Assembly (NCBI GenBank): GCA_036322835.1
Contig: AP027304.1
Location: 3,720,001 to 3,784,000, forward strand
Direction of reading: 5' to 3'
DNA from: Tenuifilaceae bacterium CYCD
GTDB lineage: Bacteria > Bacteroidota > Bacteroidia > Bacteroidales > Tenuifilaceae
DNA length: 64,000 nucleotides
Below, piece by piece: positions 35,471 to 44,479 of this stretch. The position numbers and the translations under genes were made by a program. How positions within the stretch are numbered: the first letter of the stretch is position 1; each line of letters opens with the position of its first letter. Below the pieces are notes generated by a model, which did no database searches, was not told the origin of the DNA, and saw only the letters and a list, made by a program, of their open reading frames with translations.

Positions 35471-37576
35471 ATGAGACGAATAAGTTTATTAATTCTTGCA
35501 ACCATGGTATCAGCAGGACTTGCTAATTCCCAGGAACCGAAAAGGCCAAACCCTTTCCTTTCGGAATATACAACTCCGTTTAAGGTTCCTCCTTTCGATT
35601 TAATCGACTACGAGCACTATATACCTGCATTCAAGCAAGGTATTGAAGAACAAAAAAAGGAAATTGAGGCAATTGTTAATAATGACAAACCTGCAAATTT
35701 CGAGAACACAATCCTAGCATTCGATAAATCAGGGAACTTGCTCACTAAAGTTAGCACCGTGTTCTACTCTTTAAACGGAGCAAACACAACCCCCGAACTG
35801 CAAAAAATTGCCAGAGAAATCTCCCCGCTGGTAACCGAGCATCGCGACAATATTAGCCTCAACGAAAAACTTTTCCAACGTATTAAAGCAGTTTACCTGA
35901 ATAGGGATAATGCAAACCTTACCGCATTACAAAAACGAACAGTAGAGAAATACTACAACGATTTTGTTCGCAATGGAGCAGATTTGAACGATGCCGACAA
36001 GGCAAAACTTCGTGACATCAATCAAAAGTTATCGAAACTAGGTTTAAAGTTTGGCGAAAATCTACTTGATGAAACCAACAAAAACTTCAAACTTGTTATT
36101 GATAACGAAACCGACTTGGATGGCTTATCAAAAGGGATGATTGATGCAGCAGCTGCCGATGCAAAACAATTTGGGTTAGACGGAAAATGGGTATTCACCC
36201 TCCAAAAACCCAGCATGATTCCATTCCTACAATACTCAACAAAACGCGATTTAAGAGAGAAACTCTACACTGGCTACCTAATGCGCGGAAATAATAATAA
36301 CGAATTCGACAATAAAGAAATCATTCTTGATATTGCCAACCTTCGTGCCGAGAGGGCAAAACTGCTTGGTTACAAAAGTTACGCGGATTATACCATCAGC
36401 AATAATATGGCCAAAACGCCCGAGGCTGTTTATGATTTCTTGAATAAGGTTCTAGAGCCCGCCATGGTTGCCGCAAAACGCGATCGCGATGAAATGCAGC
36501 AAATAATTGACAAAGAAGGTGGAAACTTTAAACTTGCCCCATGGGATTGGTGGTATTACGCCGAGAAACTCAAAAAGGAAAAATATAACCTTGATGAATC
36601 GGAGTTGAAACCATACCTTGCATTAGACAATGTTCGCAATGGAATGTTCTACGTTGCCAACAAGTTATATGGTATAACATTTACCAAACGTACCGATCTT
36701 CCTGTTTATCATCCTGAGGTGGAAACTTTTGAGGTTAAAGAAAACAACGGTAAATTTATTGGATTACTTTATCTCGATTACTATCCAAGACTTGGCAAAC
36801 GAGTAGGTGCATGGTGCGGCCGATTCCGTCAACAATCCTATGAAAATGGAAAGAAAATTGAGCCAATTGTAAATATTGTAACAAACTTTACCCGTCCAAC
36901 TAGCGATGCTCCTGCCTTACTCACATGGGACGAAACTACCACTCTCTTCCACGAATTTGGGCATGCCCTACATGGATTATTCACCGATGGAGAATACGAC
37001 AGAATAGCTGGTAGCCTTGCCCGCGATATGGTTGAGCTACCATCGCAGGTTATGGAAAACTGGGCAGGCGAACCCGAAGTATTAAAAGTTTACGCTAAGC
37101 ATTACAAAACTGGAGAACCCATGCCCGCTGATTTGATTAGTCGTCTACAAAATAGTATGACATTTAATCAGGGATTCGAAACCGTTGAATACATTGCAGC
37201 ATCGATCCTCGACTTGGATTGGCACAGCTTCAGCGAACCTCAAAAAGTTGATGTTCTTGAATTTGAGAAAAACTCGATGAAGAAGATTAACCTGATGGAC
37301 GAGATTTACCCCCGCTACCGCTCAACCTACTTTAACCACATCATTGGAGGATACGCTGCAGGCTACTATGTTTACCTTTGGGCTGCAGTGCTCGATACCG
37401 ATGCATTCAACGCATTTGTAGAAACAGGCGATTTGTACAACCAAGAAATAGCCAAAAAGTTCCGTAAGTTTATTCTCACCGAAGGTGGCAATGACGAGGG
37501 AATGATTCAGTACAACAAGTTTAGAGGAAAAGAACCTTCAGTGGAGCCACTACTCAAGAAACGAGGGTTGAAATAG
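35471..37576 (+). CDS. M3 family metallopeptidase (peptidyl-dipeptidase Dcp-like)
   Basis: A 701-residue thimet-family zinc peptidase. The zinc site is TTLFHEFGHALHGLFTDG, with HEFGH at about residues 494-498. The downstream Glu ligand is in the segment around VELPSQVMENW. It is the right length for Dcp. A signal peptide (residues 1-20, ending ANSQE) suggests a periplasmic enzyme that cleaves dipeptides from the C-terminus of peptides. It is monocistronic with a strong terminator. Confidence 0.95.
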   Translation: MRRISLLILATMVSAGLANSQEPKRPNPFLSEYTTPFKVPPFDLIDYEHYIPAFKQGIEEQKKEIEAIVNNDKPANFENTILAFDKSGNLLTKVSTVFYSLNGANTTPELQKIAREISPLVTEHRDNISLNEKLFQRIKAVYLNRDNANLTALQKRTVEKYYNDFVRNGADLNDADKAKLRDINQKLSKLGLKFGENLLDETNKNFKLVIDNETDLDGLSKGMIDAAAADAKQFGLDGKWVFTLQKPSMIPFLQYSTKRDLREKLYTGYLMRGNNNNEFDNKEIILDIANLRAERAKLLGYKSYADYTISNNMAKTPEAVYDFLNKVLEPAMVAAKRDRDEMQQIIDKEGGNFKLAPWDWWYYAEKLKKEKYNLDESELKPYLALDNVRNGMFYVANKLYGITFTKRTDLPVYHPEVETFEVKENNGKFIGLLYLDYYPRLGKRVGAWCGRFRQQSYENGKKIEPIVNIVTNFTRPTSDAPALLTWDETTTLFHEFGHALHGLFTDGEYDRIAGSLARDMVELPSQVMENWAGEPEVLKVYAKHYKTGEPMPADLISRLQNSMTFNQGFETVEYIAASILDLDWHSFSEPQKVDVLEFEKNSMKKINLMDEIYPRYRSTYFNHIIGGYAAGYYVYLWAAVLDTDAFNAFVETGDLYNQEIAKKFRKFILTEGGNDEGMIQYNKFRGKEPSVEPLLKKRGLK

Positions 37577-37601
37577 TTTCAACATACTATAAACTCAACA
37601 A

Positions 37602-37634
37602 GGGCTGTAGGTATTACTCTACAGCCTTTTTTTG
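37602..37634 (+). terminator. Terminator of the M3 peptidase gene
   Basis: GGCTGTAG/CTACAGCC (37603-37626) with an eight-base loop and a run of seven T. Confidence 0.9.
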
Positions 37635-37706
37635 TTTGTATTGATAAAATATTGATGCGATTTCCTAACTTTATCCGTTAATTTTAAACCTTAAACCAGC
37701 TTTACC

Positions 37707-39053
37707 ATGAGACATTTTAATTATCTTTTGCTAGCAGTTCTAGTCCTTGCAATAGCATCGTGTAATCGTCCCATTCGCTATGATTTAATTGTTGAGAATG
37801 CTTCTATTTTCGATACCCAAACGGGCGAAGTTTCAAATGGTAAAACGATTCTGGTTAATGATGGTATCATTGTTGGAATTATAAATTCCAATGAGCCAGT
37901 TAGAACAAAAAAGGTAGTTGACGCCGATGGAAGACTTGTAATTCCGGGGTTAATTGATACTCACGCTAGTTTCGAAAAATCGATATACAGCACCCATAAA
38001 AACGCCAACAATCACCCAAAAACTCTAACAACATTTTATAGAAACCTTTACTCACGCAACTACTTGCCTTATGGGGTAACAATGGCTCTAGATATGGGAA
38101 CAGATTCCCTATGGATCAGCCAAATTATTAACTGGAAACCAAATCCTAAGTTTGCCGATTTACTTGTATCACTCAATACTAGTCAGTTATCAAAACTAAA
38201 ACCAGACGATTTTACTTCCAAGGTTCAGTCTGTAATCGATACTCCTATTCAATATATCTACATTGATAATTGCTTAGAGCCCCAAAAGGAGAAATTATTA
38301 AAACAAAAAGCAGAACAAAAAAATATTATAGTTTTCGAAAAAACAGATTGCCAGCTTTGTTCTCTAGAAGAATCTAAAAACATAGAGTACATTATCAGTC
38401 CTATTCTTTACATTTTCAACAAGTGTGGAGATAAAACTGTTGTTGCAAAACAGATTGAAAATGTTTACGGAAAACAAACAAAATTACCGCCATCAATATA
38501 TGCACTGGAAGTGTTTAAGTATATTGTTGAGAATAACCCGGCATTGCTCGACACCATCGTATCTTCAATAAACACCCATTCTGGATCAATTTCCACAAAC
38601 CTTCATTCAATGGCTGGATACTGTGACCTTACACATTTTAAGAGTGAAATAGACCGAAATAAAATAGACTTGCCCAACGAACTAAAGCATAGAATAGAGT
38701 ACAACTTTAACCATTTACTCAGTTTCGTAAAAAAACTACATGATTCAGGTATTTCATTGAGGATTGGTACAAATAGTGACAATGGGGGATTGGCTTTCGT
38801 TTCCGAGCAAATGCTCCTAGCCGATGCCGGTATTTCAGCATCGGAAATCATTAAAATATCGACCATAAATGCGGCTAAAACGTTGGGTATAGAAAAACTT
38901 TATGGAAGCATCGAAATAGGCAAAAAAGCCGATTTGATTATATACGACCAAAATCCACTAGAAGATCCTAAAAACTTTGCAAGTACCCGAAGGGTAATTA
39001 AAAGCGGTAAACTGTTCAAAAGGAATATGGCTAAAATCGATATTGACGAGTAA
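37707..39053 (+). CDS. Amidohydrolase-like lipoprotein with degraded metal site
   Basis: A 448-residue protein of the amidohydrolase superfamily. A lipobox (LAIASC, Cys19) predicts a lipid anchor. The fold is recognised from VDADGRLVIPGLIDTH near residue 84 and from the C-terminal STINAAKTLGIEKLYGSIEI with KKADLIIYDQNPLEDP. Key residues are altered: the usual D-x-H-x-H reads DTHAS, and the GTD near the end of the barrel reads GTNSD. With ligands missing, hydrolysis is doubtful and it may be a binding protein. It has its own terminator. Confidence 0.85.
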   Translation: MRHFNYLLLAVLVLAIASCNRPIRYDLIVENASIFDTQTGEVSNGKTILVNDGIIVGIINSNEPVRTKKVVDADGRLVIPGLIDTHASFEKSIYSTHKNANNHPKTLTTFYRNLYSRNYLPYGVTMALDMGTDSLWISQIINWKPNPKFADLLVSLNTSQLSKLKPDDFTSKVQSVIDTPIQYIYIDNCLEPQKEKLLKQKAEQKNIIVFEKTDCQLCSLEESKNIEYIISPILYIFNKCGDKTVVAKQIENVYGKQTKLPPSIYALEVFKYIVENNPALLDTIVSSINTHSGSISTNLHSMAGYCDLTHFKSEIDRNKIDLPNELKHRIEYNFNHLLSFVKKLHDSGISLRIGTNSDNGGLAFVSEQMLLADAGISASEIIKISTINAAKTLGIEKLYGSIEIGKKADLIIYDQNPLEDPKNFASTRRVIKSGKLFKRNMAKIDIDE

Positions 39054-39078
39054 CCTTTTTAACAACTTTCAAAAAGTG

Positions 39079-39111
39079 AGGTTATTAGTCAACACTAATA
39101 ACCTTTTTTAT
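39079..39111 (+). terminator. Terminator of the amidohydrolase-like gene
   Basis: The eleven-base stem AGGTTATTAGT/ACTAATAACCT (39079-39104) with a four-base loop is followed by T. Confidence 0.9.
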
Positions 39112-39174
39112 TGCTAATAGCTATTAATTCAATATAGTTTAAATAAGACTTAAGAAAATATCATTGGTTGTCAA

Positions 39175-39197
39175 TTGTATAATAATATTTTATACAA
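39175..39197. repeat. Inverted repeat upstream of the KamA-family gene
   Basis: TTGTATAA and TTATACAA are separated by seven bases, about 115 bases before the ATG at 39314. The interval has no exact TAnnTTTG box. The repeat is a candidate operator, though AT-rich repeats arise easily by chance. Confidence 0.4.
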
Positions 39198-39313
39198 ATA
39201 AAACAACACACGTATCACTCCTAATAAAGGTTAAAACAAACGAGCCGTTTCTTACTTTTTTGCCATATTTTATTATATTGTTAGCGATAGATGTTTTTTA
39301 ATTAAAAGTAAAT

Positions 39314-40861
39314 ATGATGGAAGATTTCCTTTACAAATCAAGAAGTTATAAAAATATTGAACTTTGGAAAGATGTAACCGAAACTCAGTGGAACGACCCT
39401 AATTGGCAATTGAAAAATTCAATTAGAACTGTGGATGAACTAAAAAGAGTAATCAAACTTTCGGTTTACCAAGAATTAGAAATTAGACTAGTTGTTGAAA
39501 AATTATCGGCAGAGGGTAAAGATCCGCTCAGAATAACACCTTACTACGCATCGTTAATGGAAGAAGATCCATTTCATCCCAATATGCTACCTGGCGAAAA
39601 GGTAGAAAAGCGTCTTGATCCAATATTTTGGCAAAGCGTCCCGACCCCTGCAAATCTACTCTTCCCTAATACTGGATTAGAAGCCGCCATGTGCGAAGGC
39701 TCCAGAAGTTACGGCGCAGCATACCAACGTTACCCCAACAGAGTTGCACTATTTGTTGCACAGAATACCAGCTGCGCATCGTACTGCGTGCATTGCCAAA
39801 GGGCAAAATCGCTCGATGCCTCAACCGATGTTAATACCGAGGATATTGAAAAGGGACTATTTTACATCAACTTCAACAAAAATATCGATGAAGTACTTGT
39901 AACTGGTGGCGATGCCCTAAGAATTAGCACAAAACGCTTACAGTATATCCTTGAGGAACTTGGCAAAATTGAGCACTTACGGGCTATCAGAATTGCAACA
40001 CGGGTTCCCGTGGTTCTTCCCATGGCTATAACCAATGAACTTCTGGAACTTATAAACAACTCTGTGAATAGATATAATAAAGGCAGTGAAAAATACGTGT
40101 ACTTTATGACGCACGTAAACCATTACCACGAAATCACACCTGAATTTGCTGCTGCCATTAAAAAGATCCGCAAGCACGGATTTACCATTCGAAACCAAAC
40201 CGTGCTACTAAATCATGTTAACGACTACTTTAAAACTTTAGCAGAAACATTCCGACGAATGCTTTGGGTTGGTGTACACCCATACTACCTACTTCAATGC
40301 CATAAAGAAAGGGGAATTGTACATTTTATTGTACCAATTCAAGTCGGAAAAATTTATATGAAGCACCTGCAAGGGTGGCTTTCTGGGATTGTTCGTCCAA
40401 ACTACGCCGCTAATATTGAGGGCGGTGGAGGAAAAGTTTTACTTATGCCTTCGGGGCATGATACTTTAAATACCACTATAAACATTGAAGATAAAATATC
40501 GGAAAGTTCTGCCACAGTCTATACATGGGACGATAAAAAAATATTTGAATACGAGGCATTAGGTCGTGCCTCGAGACAAGAATATCGACATGCAGTTGAA
40601 ATTATGGATAAGTTTATTGGCCGTTCTGGTGTTTTCCTTCCAAAAGTTATCATTGTCGACAAAAAAGGAAATCACATTGAAACTACTAATAGGACAAAAC
40701 TTCCTAGCTTTGAGAAAATGAAGAAAGCAAAACTTTTAAGCTACGAAGTCAATGAAAAAGGCATGCCGATTACAAACCCAGCAAAAATTTCGAAAAAATT
40801 AGATGATCTATTCAACAAAGAAAAGAATGCAGAAAAAGAAAAAGGGTTAAAAAACCTATAA
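39314..40861 (+). CDS. KamA-family radical SAM aminomutase, substrate unclear
   Basis: A 515-residue PLP- and SAM-dependent aminomutase-like enzyme. The iron-sulfur motif is C154-x3-C158-x2-C161 (SCASYCVHCQ) and the PLP lysine is Lys374 in EGGGGKVLLMPSG. Of the two aspartates that hold the lysine side chain in lysine 2,3-aminomutase, the first position is His330 (LQCHKERG) and the second is Asn367 (ANIEGGGGK). Glutamate 2,3-aminomutase has Lys and Asn there, so a substrate other than lysine is likely. Extra N- and C-terminal segments exceed the typical family length. The next gene is an MFS transporter 84 bases on. Confidence 0.85.
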   Translation: MMEDFLYKSRSYKNIELWKDVTETQWNDPNWQLKNSIRTVDELKRVIKLSVYQELEIRLVVEKLSAEGKDPLRITPYYASLMEEDPFHPNMLPGEKVEKRLDPIFWQSVPTPANLLFPNTGLEAAMCEGSRSYGAAYQRYPNRVALFVAQNTSCASYCVHCQRAKSLDASTDVNTEDIEKGLFYINFNKNIDEVLVTGGDALRISTKRLQYILEELGKIEHLRAIRIATRVPVVLPMAITNELLELINNSVNRYNKGSEKYVYFMTHVNHYHEITPEFAAAIKKIRKHGFTIRNQTVLLNHVNDYFKTLAETFRRMLWVGVHPYYLLQCHKERGIVHFIVPIQVGKIYMKHLQGWLSGIVRPNYAANIEGGGGKVLLMPSGHDTLNTTINIEDKISESSATVYTWDDKKIFEYEALGRASRQEYRHAVEIMDKFIGRSGVFLPKVIIVDKKGNHIETTNRTKLPSFEKMKKAKLLSYEVNEKGMPITNPAKISKKLDDLFNKEKNAEKEKGLKNL

Positions 40862-40898
40862 TCGTAATCGAATTTATACAAGAAACCATTCCTTAAGT

Positions 40899-40970
40899 GG
40901 TTATGTTGATAGGTATTAGATGCTATTTTAATATCTTTGTGCTCCATGAAAAATACCTATCAGCATAACC
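40899..40970. repeat. 19-base inverted repeat flanking the MFS promoter and start codon
   Basis: The left arm GGTTATGTTGATAGGTATT (40899-40917) and right arm AATACCTATCAGCATAACC (40952-40970) are reverse complements with a single mismatch. The 34-base spacer contains the -7 box and the ATG. The left arm includes the TTG of the promoter and the right arm encodes codons 3-9. The centres are 53 bases apart, close to five helical turns. Confidence 0.85.
40906..40939 (+). promoter_or_regulatory. MFS gene promoter, near-leaderless
   Basis: TTG (40906-40908), 23 bases, then TATCTTTG (40932-40939). The ATG at 40946 is only six bases after the box, so the transcript would begin at or beside the start codon. 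The TTG lies inside the left arm of the inverted repeat. Confidence 0.65.
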
Positions 40971-42118
40971 TTTCCCGATTATACATACTCAAGATATCGC
41001 ATTGGTTTATGCTGATAATGCCAATTGTGGTTTTGTTCTACCAAAGCAACGGGCTCAGCATAAAGCAAGTATTCATTCTTCAGAGTATTTACTCACTATC
41101 AATTGTACTGCTAGAAATTCCTTCGGGATACTTTGCCGATGTTTTAGGAAGAAAAAACTCCTTAATTGCCGGTGCAATTCTAGGCTTTGCTGGTTACTCC
41201 ATCTACTCAATTTCAGCAGGTTTTATAGGCTTTATGATTGCCGAAATCATTCTTGGCTTTGGTCAAAGTATGATTTCGGGCGCTGACTCGGCCCTACTAT
41301 ACGACTCGCTTCTTGACGATGGCAAACAGGACAACTACCTAAAACTTGAAGGTAGAATGACATCGATTGGGAACTTTGCCGAGGCCACTGCTGGAATTAT
41401 TGGAGGACTACTTGCTGCATATAGCTTACGTTACCCCTACTACGGACAAACCCTAATTGCATTTATCGCCTTTCCTGCTGCGCTTACTTTAATAGAACCA
41501 AAAATCAACCAGAATAGGATTGATTTAAACTGGAAACAGATTATTGGAATTGTTCGCTACTCGTTAATCGAAAATGCTGAATTACGCTGGAATATAATAT
41601 ACTCGTCGGTTGTGGGGGCATCTACACTGACCATGGCTTGGTTTGTACAACCCTGGTTAATTAGAGCCGATGTTAAGGTGGAGTCGTTCGGAATTATTTG
41701 GACAGGACTGAACCTGATTGTTGGTGTTGCTGCAATGTACGCCTATAAAACAGAACTTAAATTTGGTCGAAAACAAGTAATTATCGCATTTAGTATCGCA
41801 ATTGGGCTTGGGTTCATAATTGCAGGAATAATACCTCACCTGTGGGCTTTAACCTTTTTCGTTATTTTCTACATTGCTCGGGGAATTGCAACGCCAATAC
41901 TAAAGGATGGAATTAATCGTATATCGCCCTCAAATATGAGAGCCACAATTCTCTCCGTTCGAAATTTCACCATACGAATTATCTTCTCAATTTGGGGACC
42001 TTTTTATGGTTGGCTTACCGATAAATGGAGCTTAATGCATGCATTGGTGATTGCTGGGATGATTTTTATTGTGTTGGCAAGCATATCTATAATAGCCTTA
42101 AGTAGAAAGAAAATTTGA
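40946..42118 (+). CDS. MFS transporter
   Basis: A 390-residue, roughly twelve-helix major facilitator. The loop 2-3 motif GYFADVLGRKNSLIAGA is the MFS signature A, and it is partly repeated between helices 8 and 9. EIILGFGQSMISGADSALLYD is typical of drug or small-metabolite exporters. The ATG at 40946 is chosen because the alternative TTG at 40937 lies inside the -7 box. Substrate is unknown. Export of a beta-amino acid from the enzyme encoded just upstream is a possibility, but the separate promoter argues against simple co-expression. Confidence 0.88.
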   Translation: MKNTYQHNLSRLYILKISHWFMLIMPIVVLFYQSNGLSIKQVFILQSIYSLSIVLLEIPSGYFADVLGRKNSLIAGAILGFAGYSIYSISAGFIGFMIAEIILGFGQSMISGADSALLYDSLLDDGKQDNYLKLEGRMTSIGNFAEATAGIIGGLLAAYSLRYPYYGQTLIAFIAFPAALTLIEPKINQNRIDLNWKQIIGIVRYSLIENAELRWNIIYSSVVGASTLTMAWFVQPWLIRADVKVESFGIIWTGLNLIVGVAAMYAYKTELKFGRKQVIIAFSIAIGLGFIIAGIIPHLWALTFFVIFYIARGIATPILKDGINRISPSNMRATILSVRNFTIRIIFSIWGPFYGWLTDKWSLMHALVIAGMIFIVLASISIIALSRKKI

Positions 42119-42144
42119 AAAAACGGTTTAACTTGATAATTTTG
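42115..42144 (+). promoter_or_regulatory. WYL regulator promoter
   Basis: TTG (42115-42117, overlapping the MFS stop codon), 19 bases, then TAATTTTG (42137-42144). It is a full consensus match 24 bases ahead of the ATG. Confidence 0.8.
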
Positions 42145-42168
42145 CTGTAAACATAGAAAATTTCAATT

Positions 42169-43071
42169 ATGGCAAAAGGTTCAAGTTTATTGAGATATTA
42201 CCTCATAATTTATGCTATAAGAAACCTCAAAAAGACTAATTCAACTGAGATTATTTACTACCTAAGAGACCAAAGCGAGTATAGACAAATAGGCGAATTA
42301 AAAATCTCAAAACGTACATTAAGGAGAGACCTTTCCGATATTAAAAGTTTCTTTGGAATTGATATAGAGTATTCAAGAAAGGAAGGGCGATATATTGTTT
42401 CCAACTTCGAAGACCGAGAGACTTATATTGATGAGATAATGACTAATTTCGAAATTCTTAATTCAATAGAGGCACACCAAGGAAAGTACCCTGAATATAT
42501 TATCCCCGAAAATAGAAAGCCAAGAGGGAACCAGTATTTTGTTTTAATTAGCAAGGCAATAAAAGAATGTAAAAGGGTAACGTTTAACTACAAAAAATAC
42601 TATCCCGAGGTATCCGAAACAAGGACAGTTGAGCCCTATGCTTTAAAGCAAAGCCGAGAAAGGTGGTATATTTTAGGTTTTGAAAAAGAAGATTCTACTG
42701 AAAAATCATTCGGTTTGGATCGGATAGAGGATCTAAAAATTACAGAAGAGAGATTCGAAAAGAAGGAGGTTAACTGGAACGCCAAATACCACGATGTGTT
42801 TGCAATGTTTACCGATGGAGAAAAGGCCGAAGACGTTGTGCTATCCTTCGACCATAGGGACGGCAATTATATTGAGGCTATGCCAATACATCACAGCCAA
42901 AAACTTACCCGAGAACAGGATAGGACAATAGTAAAACTCCATATTCAGATAACTTTAGATCTGATTATGGAGCTTATGTCGCGTAGTTGGTCAATTGAAG
43001 TTATTGAACCACAAAGTTTACGGGAAAAATTGCATAATATTTATAAAGGGGCGATGGAGAGGAATAGTTGA
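42169..43071 (+). CDS. WYL-domain transcriptional regulator
   Basis: A 300-residue regulator. The N-terminal winged helix-turn-helix covers about residues 5-70 (ISKRTLRRDLSDIKSFFGID is the recognition part). It is followed by the WYL ligand-binding domain, about residues 125-215: RVTFNYKKYYPE, TVEPYALKQSRERWYILGF and FGLDRIEDLKI. The C-terminal WCX extension is present. WYL proteins sense nucleotides or other ligands and are often found near defence genes. Its 3' end is 4 bases from the convergent unknown 345-residue gene. Confidence 0.92.
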   Translation: MAKGSSLLRYYLIIYAIRNLKKTNSTEIIYYLRDQSEYRQIGELKISKRTLRRDLSDIKSFFGIDIEYSRKEGRYIVSNFEDRETYIDEIMTNFEILNSIEAHQGKYPEYIIPENRKPRGNQYFVLISKAIKECKRVTFNYKKYYPEVSETRTVEPYALKQSRERWYILGFEKEDSTEKSFGLDRIEDLKITEERFEKKEVNWNAKYHDVFAMFTDGEKAEDVVLSFDHRDGNYIEAMPIHHSQKLTREQDRTIVKLHIQITLDLIMELMSRSWSIEVIEPQSLREKLHNIYKGAMERNS

Positions 43072-43075
43072 AGTG

Positions 43076-44113
43076 CTAATTTTTTGCACGTTTTATACTA
43101 TTTTGCTTACTCTCCATAATTTGTAACACAATAAATTTATTGATATAATTTAAATCGGTTATTAAATGATTGATTTCATTGACATTAAAGGAGTGTGAAT
43201 TGATGAATTGGTTGCCTGCTGATACCAAATCGTTTCTAACTAAGAATTTTTTTCCATGAATTTTCTTTAATTCAACTGTTAATGATTCTAATGTATTAAG
43301 ATTTTCTTTATGCTTAGTTAACAATTCCTTCATAGGTACTTCGTGGTCTATTACAACTTGTCTAAATGACTTAACATACATTGGAGTTGTATTTGAATTC
43401 GAAGCATATTTGGTATGTAAAATGTGATTTGAATTGTCCTTACAAACCAAATGAACTTCACCAATTTTATTAATCTTTAATGTCTCGATATCTTTAATAT
43501 AAACAATGTCTTTGTTGGTAATAAACTTAATCTTATCTATCTGATTATCAATCCATAAATCAAACTCTTTGCGAGCTAAATTTTTGTAACAAATCTTTTT
43601 AATAAGACTTATTGGGAAAAATACATCTCCGTAAAATCGATCCTGTGTCAAAAGCCTAATTGTAAAATTAGTTTTTATTTCATCTCCTGTTATTAAAACT
43701 TCTTTTACATTTTCAAGAGGAAGTAATTCTTCATTTTGTAACTCTTCAATCTCTTCCTCTATTGTAACAAATTGATTCAATGATGATTTGGAATTCTGAA
43801 TTAATTCACTTAAAAAATAGTGATACTTTCTTAATGCGCTTGATGAATCTCTAAGCTCTTTTATTGACATTTTGGGTTTCTCAGAACATTTTTCACTGTT
43901 AATTATAGTGTAGAAACCAGAAAATACATCATTCAATTCTTCAATATCCCCTGAGTCTATTAGGGCTTCAAATTGAGATTCTTCAAGTGTCATCAGTTTG
44001 TATTCTTCAAAAAAGGATGAAATATAACTTGAATAAGAACTACCCGAGGAAAATCCTTCGTTACTCATCCATTCAATAAATTGATCTCGTAAGTAAAATT
44101 TATTTTTTGCCAT
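43076..44113 (-). CDS. Uncharacterised 345-residue protein
   Basis: The frame has an ATG start and coding-like composition but no family I recognise. Residues 1-40 (FIEWMSNEGFSSGSSYSSYI) vaguely resemble the helical core-binding domain of tyrosine recombinases, but no catalytic domain follows. The middle part (residues 140-260) is mixed alpha/beta with LLTQDRFYGDVFFPISLIKK. The C-terminal 80 residues are helical, possibly coiled coil. No signal peptide or membrane helix is seen. It faces the WYL gene tail to tail. Base use is slightly more AT-rich than the flanking core genes, which suggests recent gain. Confidence 0.75.
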   Translation of the reverse strand: MAKNKFYLRDQFIEWMSNEGFSSGSSYSSYISSFFEEYKLMTLEESQFEALIDSGDIEELNDVFSGFYTIINSEKCSEKPKMSIKELRDSSSALRKYHYFLSELIQNSKSSLNQFVTIEEEIEELQNEELLPLENVKEVLITGDEIKTNFTIRLLTQDRFYGDVFFPISLIKKICYKNLARKEFDLWIDNQIDKIKFITNKDIVYIKDIETLKINKIGEVHLVCKDNSNHILHTKYASNSNTTPMYVKSFRQVVIDHEVPMKELLTKHKENLNTLESLTVELKKIHGKKFLVRNDLVSAGNQFINSHSFNVNEINHLITDLNYINKFIVLQIMESKQNSIKRAKN

Positions 44114-44191
44114 TTCAGTAATTTAATTTAGATTGAACTATTTTAATGTTATCATTTAGTCAAATTATAAATGCGGTTCTGAAAATCAGAG

Positions 44192-44407
44192 TTACTTTTT
44201 CAATACCACATTTGCTCCGAAATTCCGAATATTATCGATTCTAATTCCCGGGTAATGCTGCTTAACAAATGCCTCAATTACCTCATACCTATTGGCTCCG
44301 TTGAACTTTACAGCCATTTGTTCTTCCATAATTACAGTTTTATTTACTATTACTGGACCGTTTAACTGACCCGATCCCTTTACAGTTACTTCGTACATTC
44401 GTGCCAT
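44192..44407 (-). CDS. Small uncharacterised protein (71 residues)
   Basis: A compact alpha/beta protein beginning MARMYEVTVKGSGQLNGPVI, with an amphipathic helix near residues 41-50 (YEVIEAFVKQHYPG) and a C-terminal strand ending VVLKK. The regular pattern of hydrophobic residues argues that it is a real gene rather than a chance frame. No family is recognised. It sits 78 bases upstream of the 345-residue gene on the same strand, and lies in the accessory patch. Confidence 0.65.
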   Translation of the reverse strand: MARMYEVTVKGSGQLNGPVIVNKTVIMEEQMAVKFNGANRYEVIEAFVKQHYPGIRIDNIRNFGANVVLKK

Positions 44408-44479
44408 AATTTAAAAGTATTTAAAATTTCACAATAATTATATGGTTAACTTTATTTTATTATTATTCTTGTCATTCCT

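Noticed and set aside
43076-44113. Phage-integrase reading of the 345-residue protein
   Set aside because: Only a vague similarity of the first 40 residues to a core-binding domain; the catalytic R-H-R-Y residues are absent.
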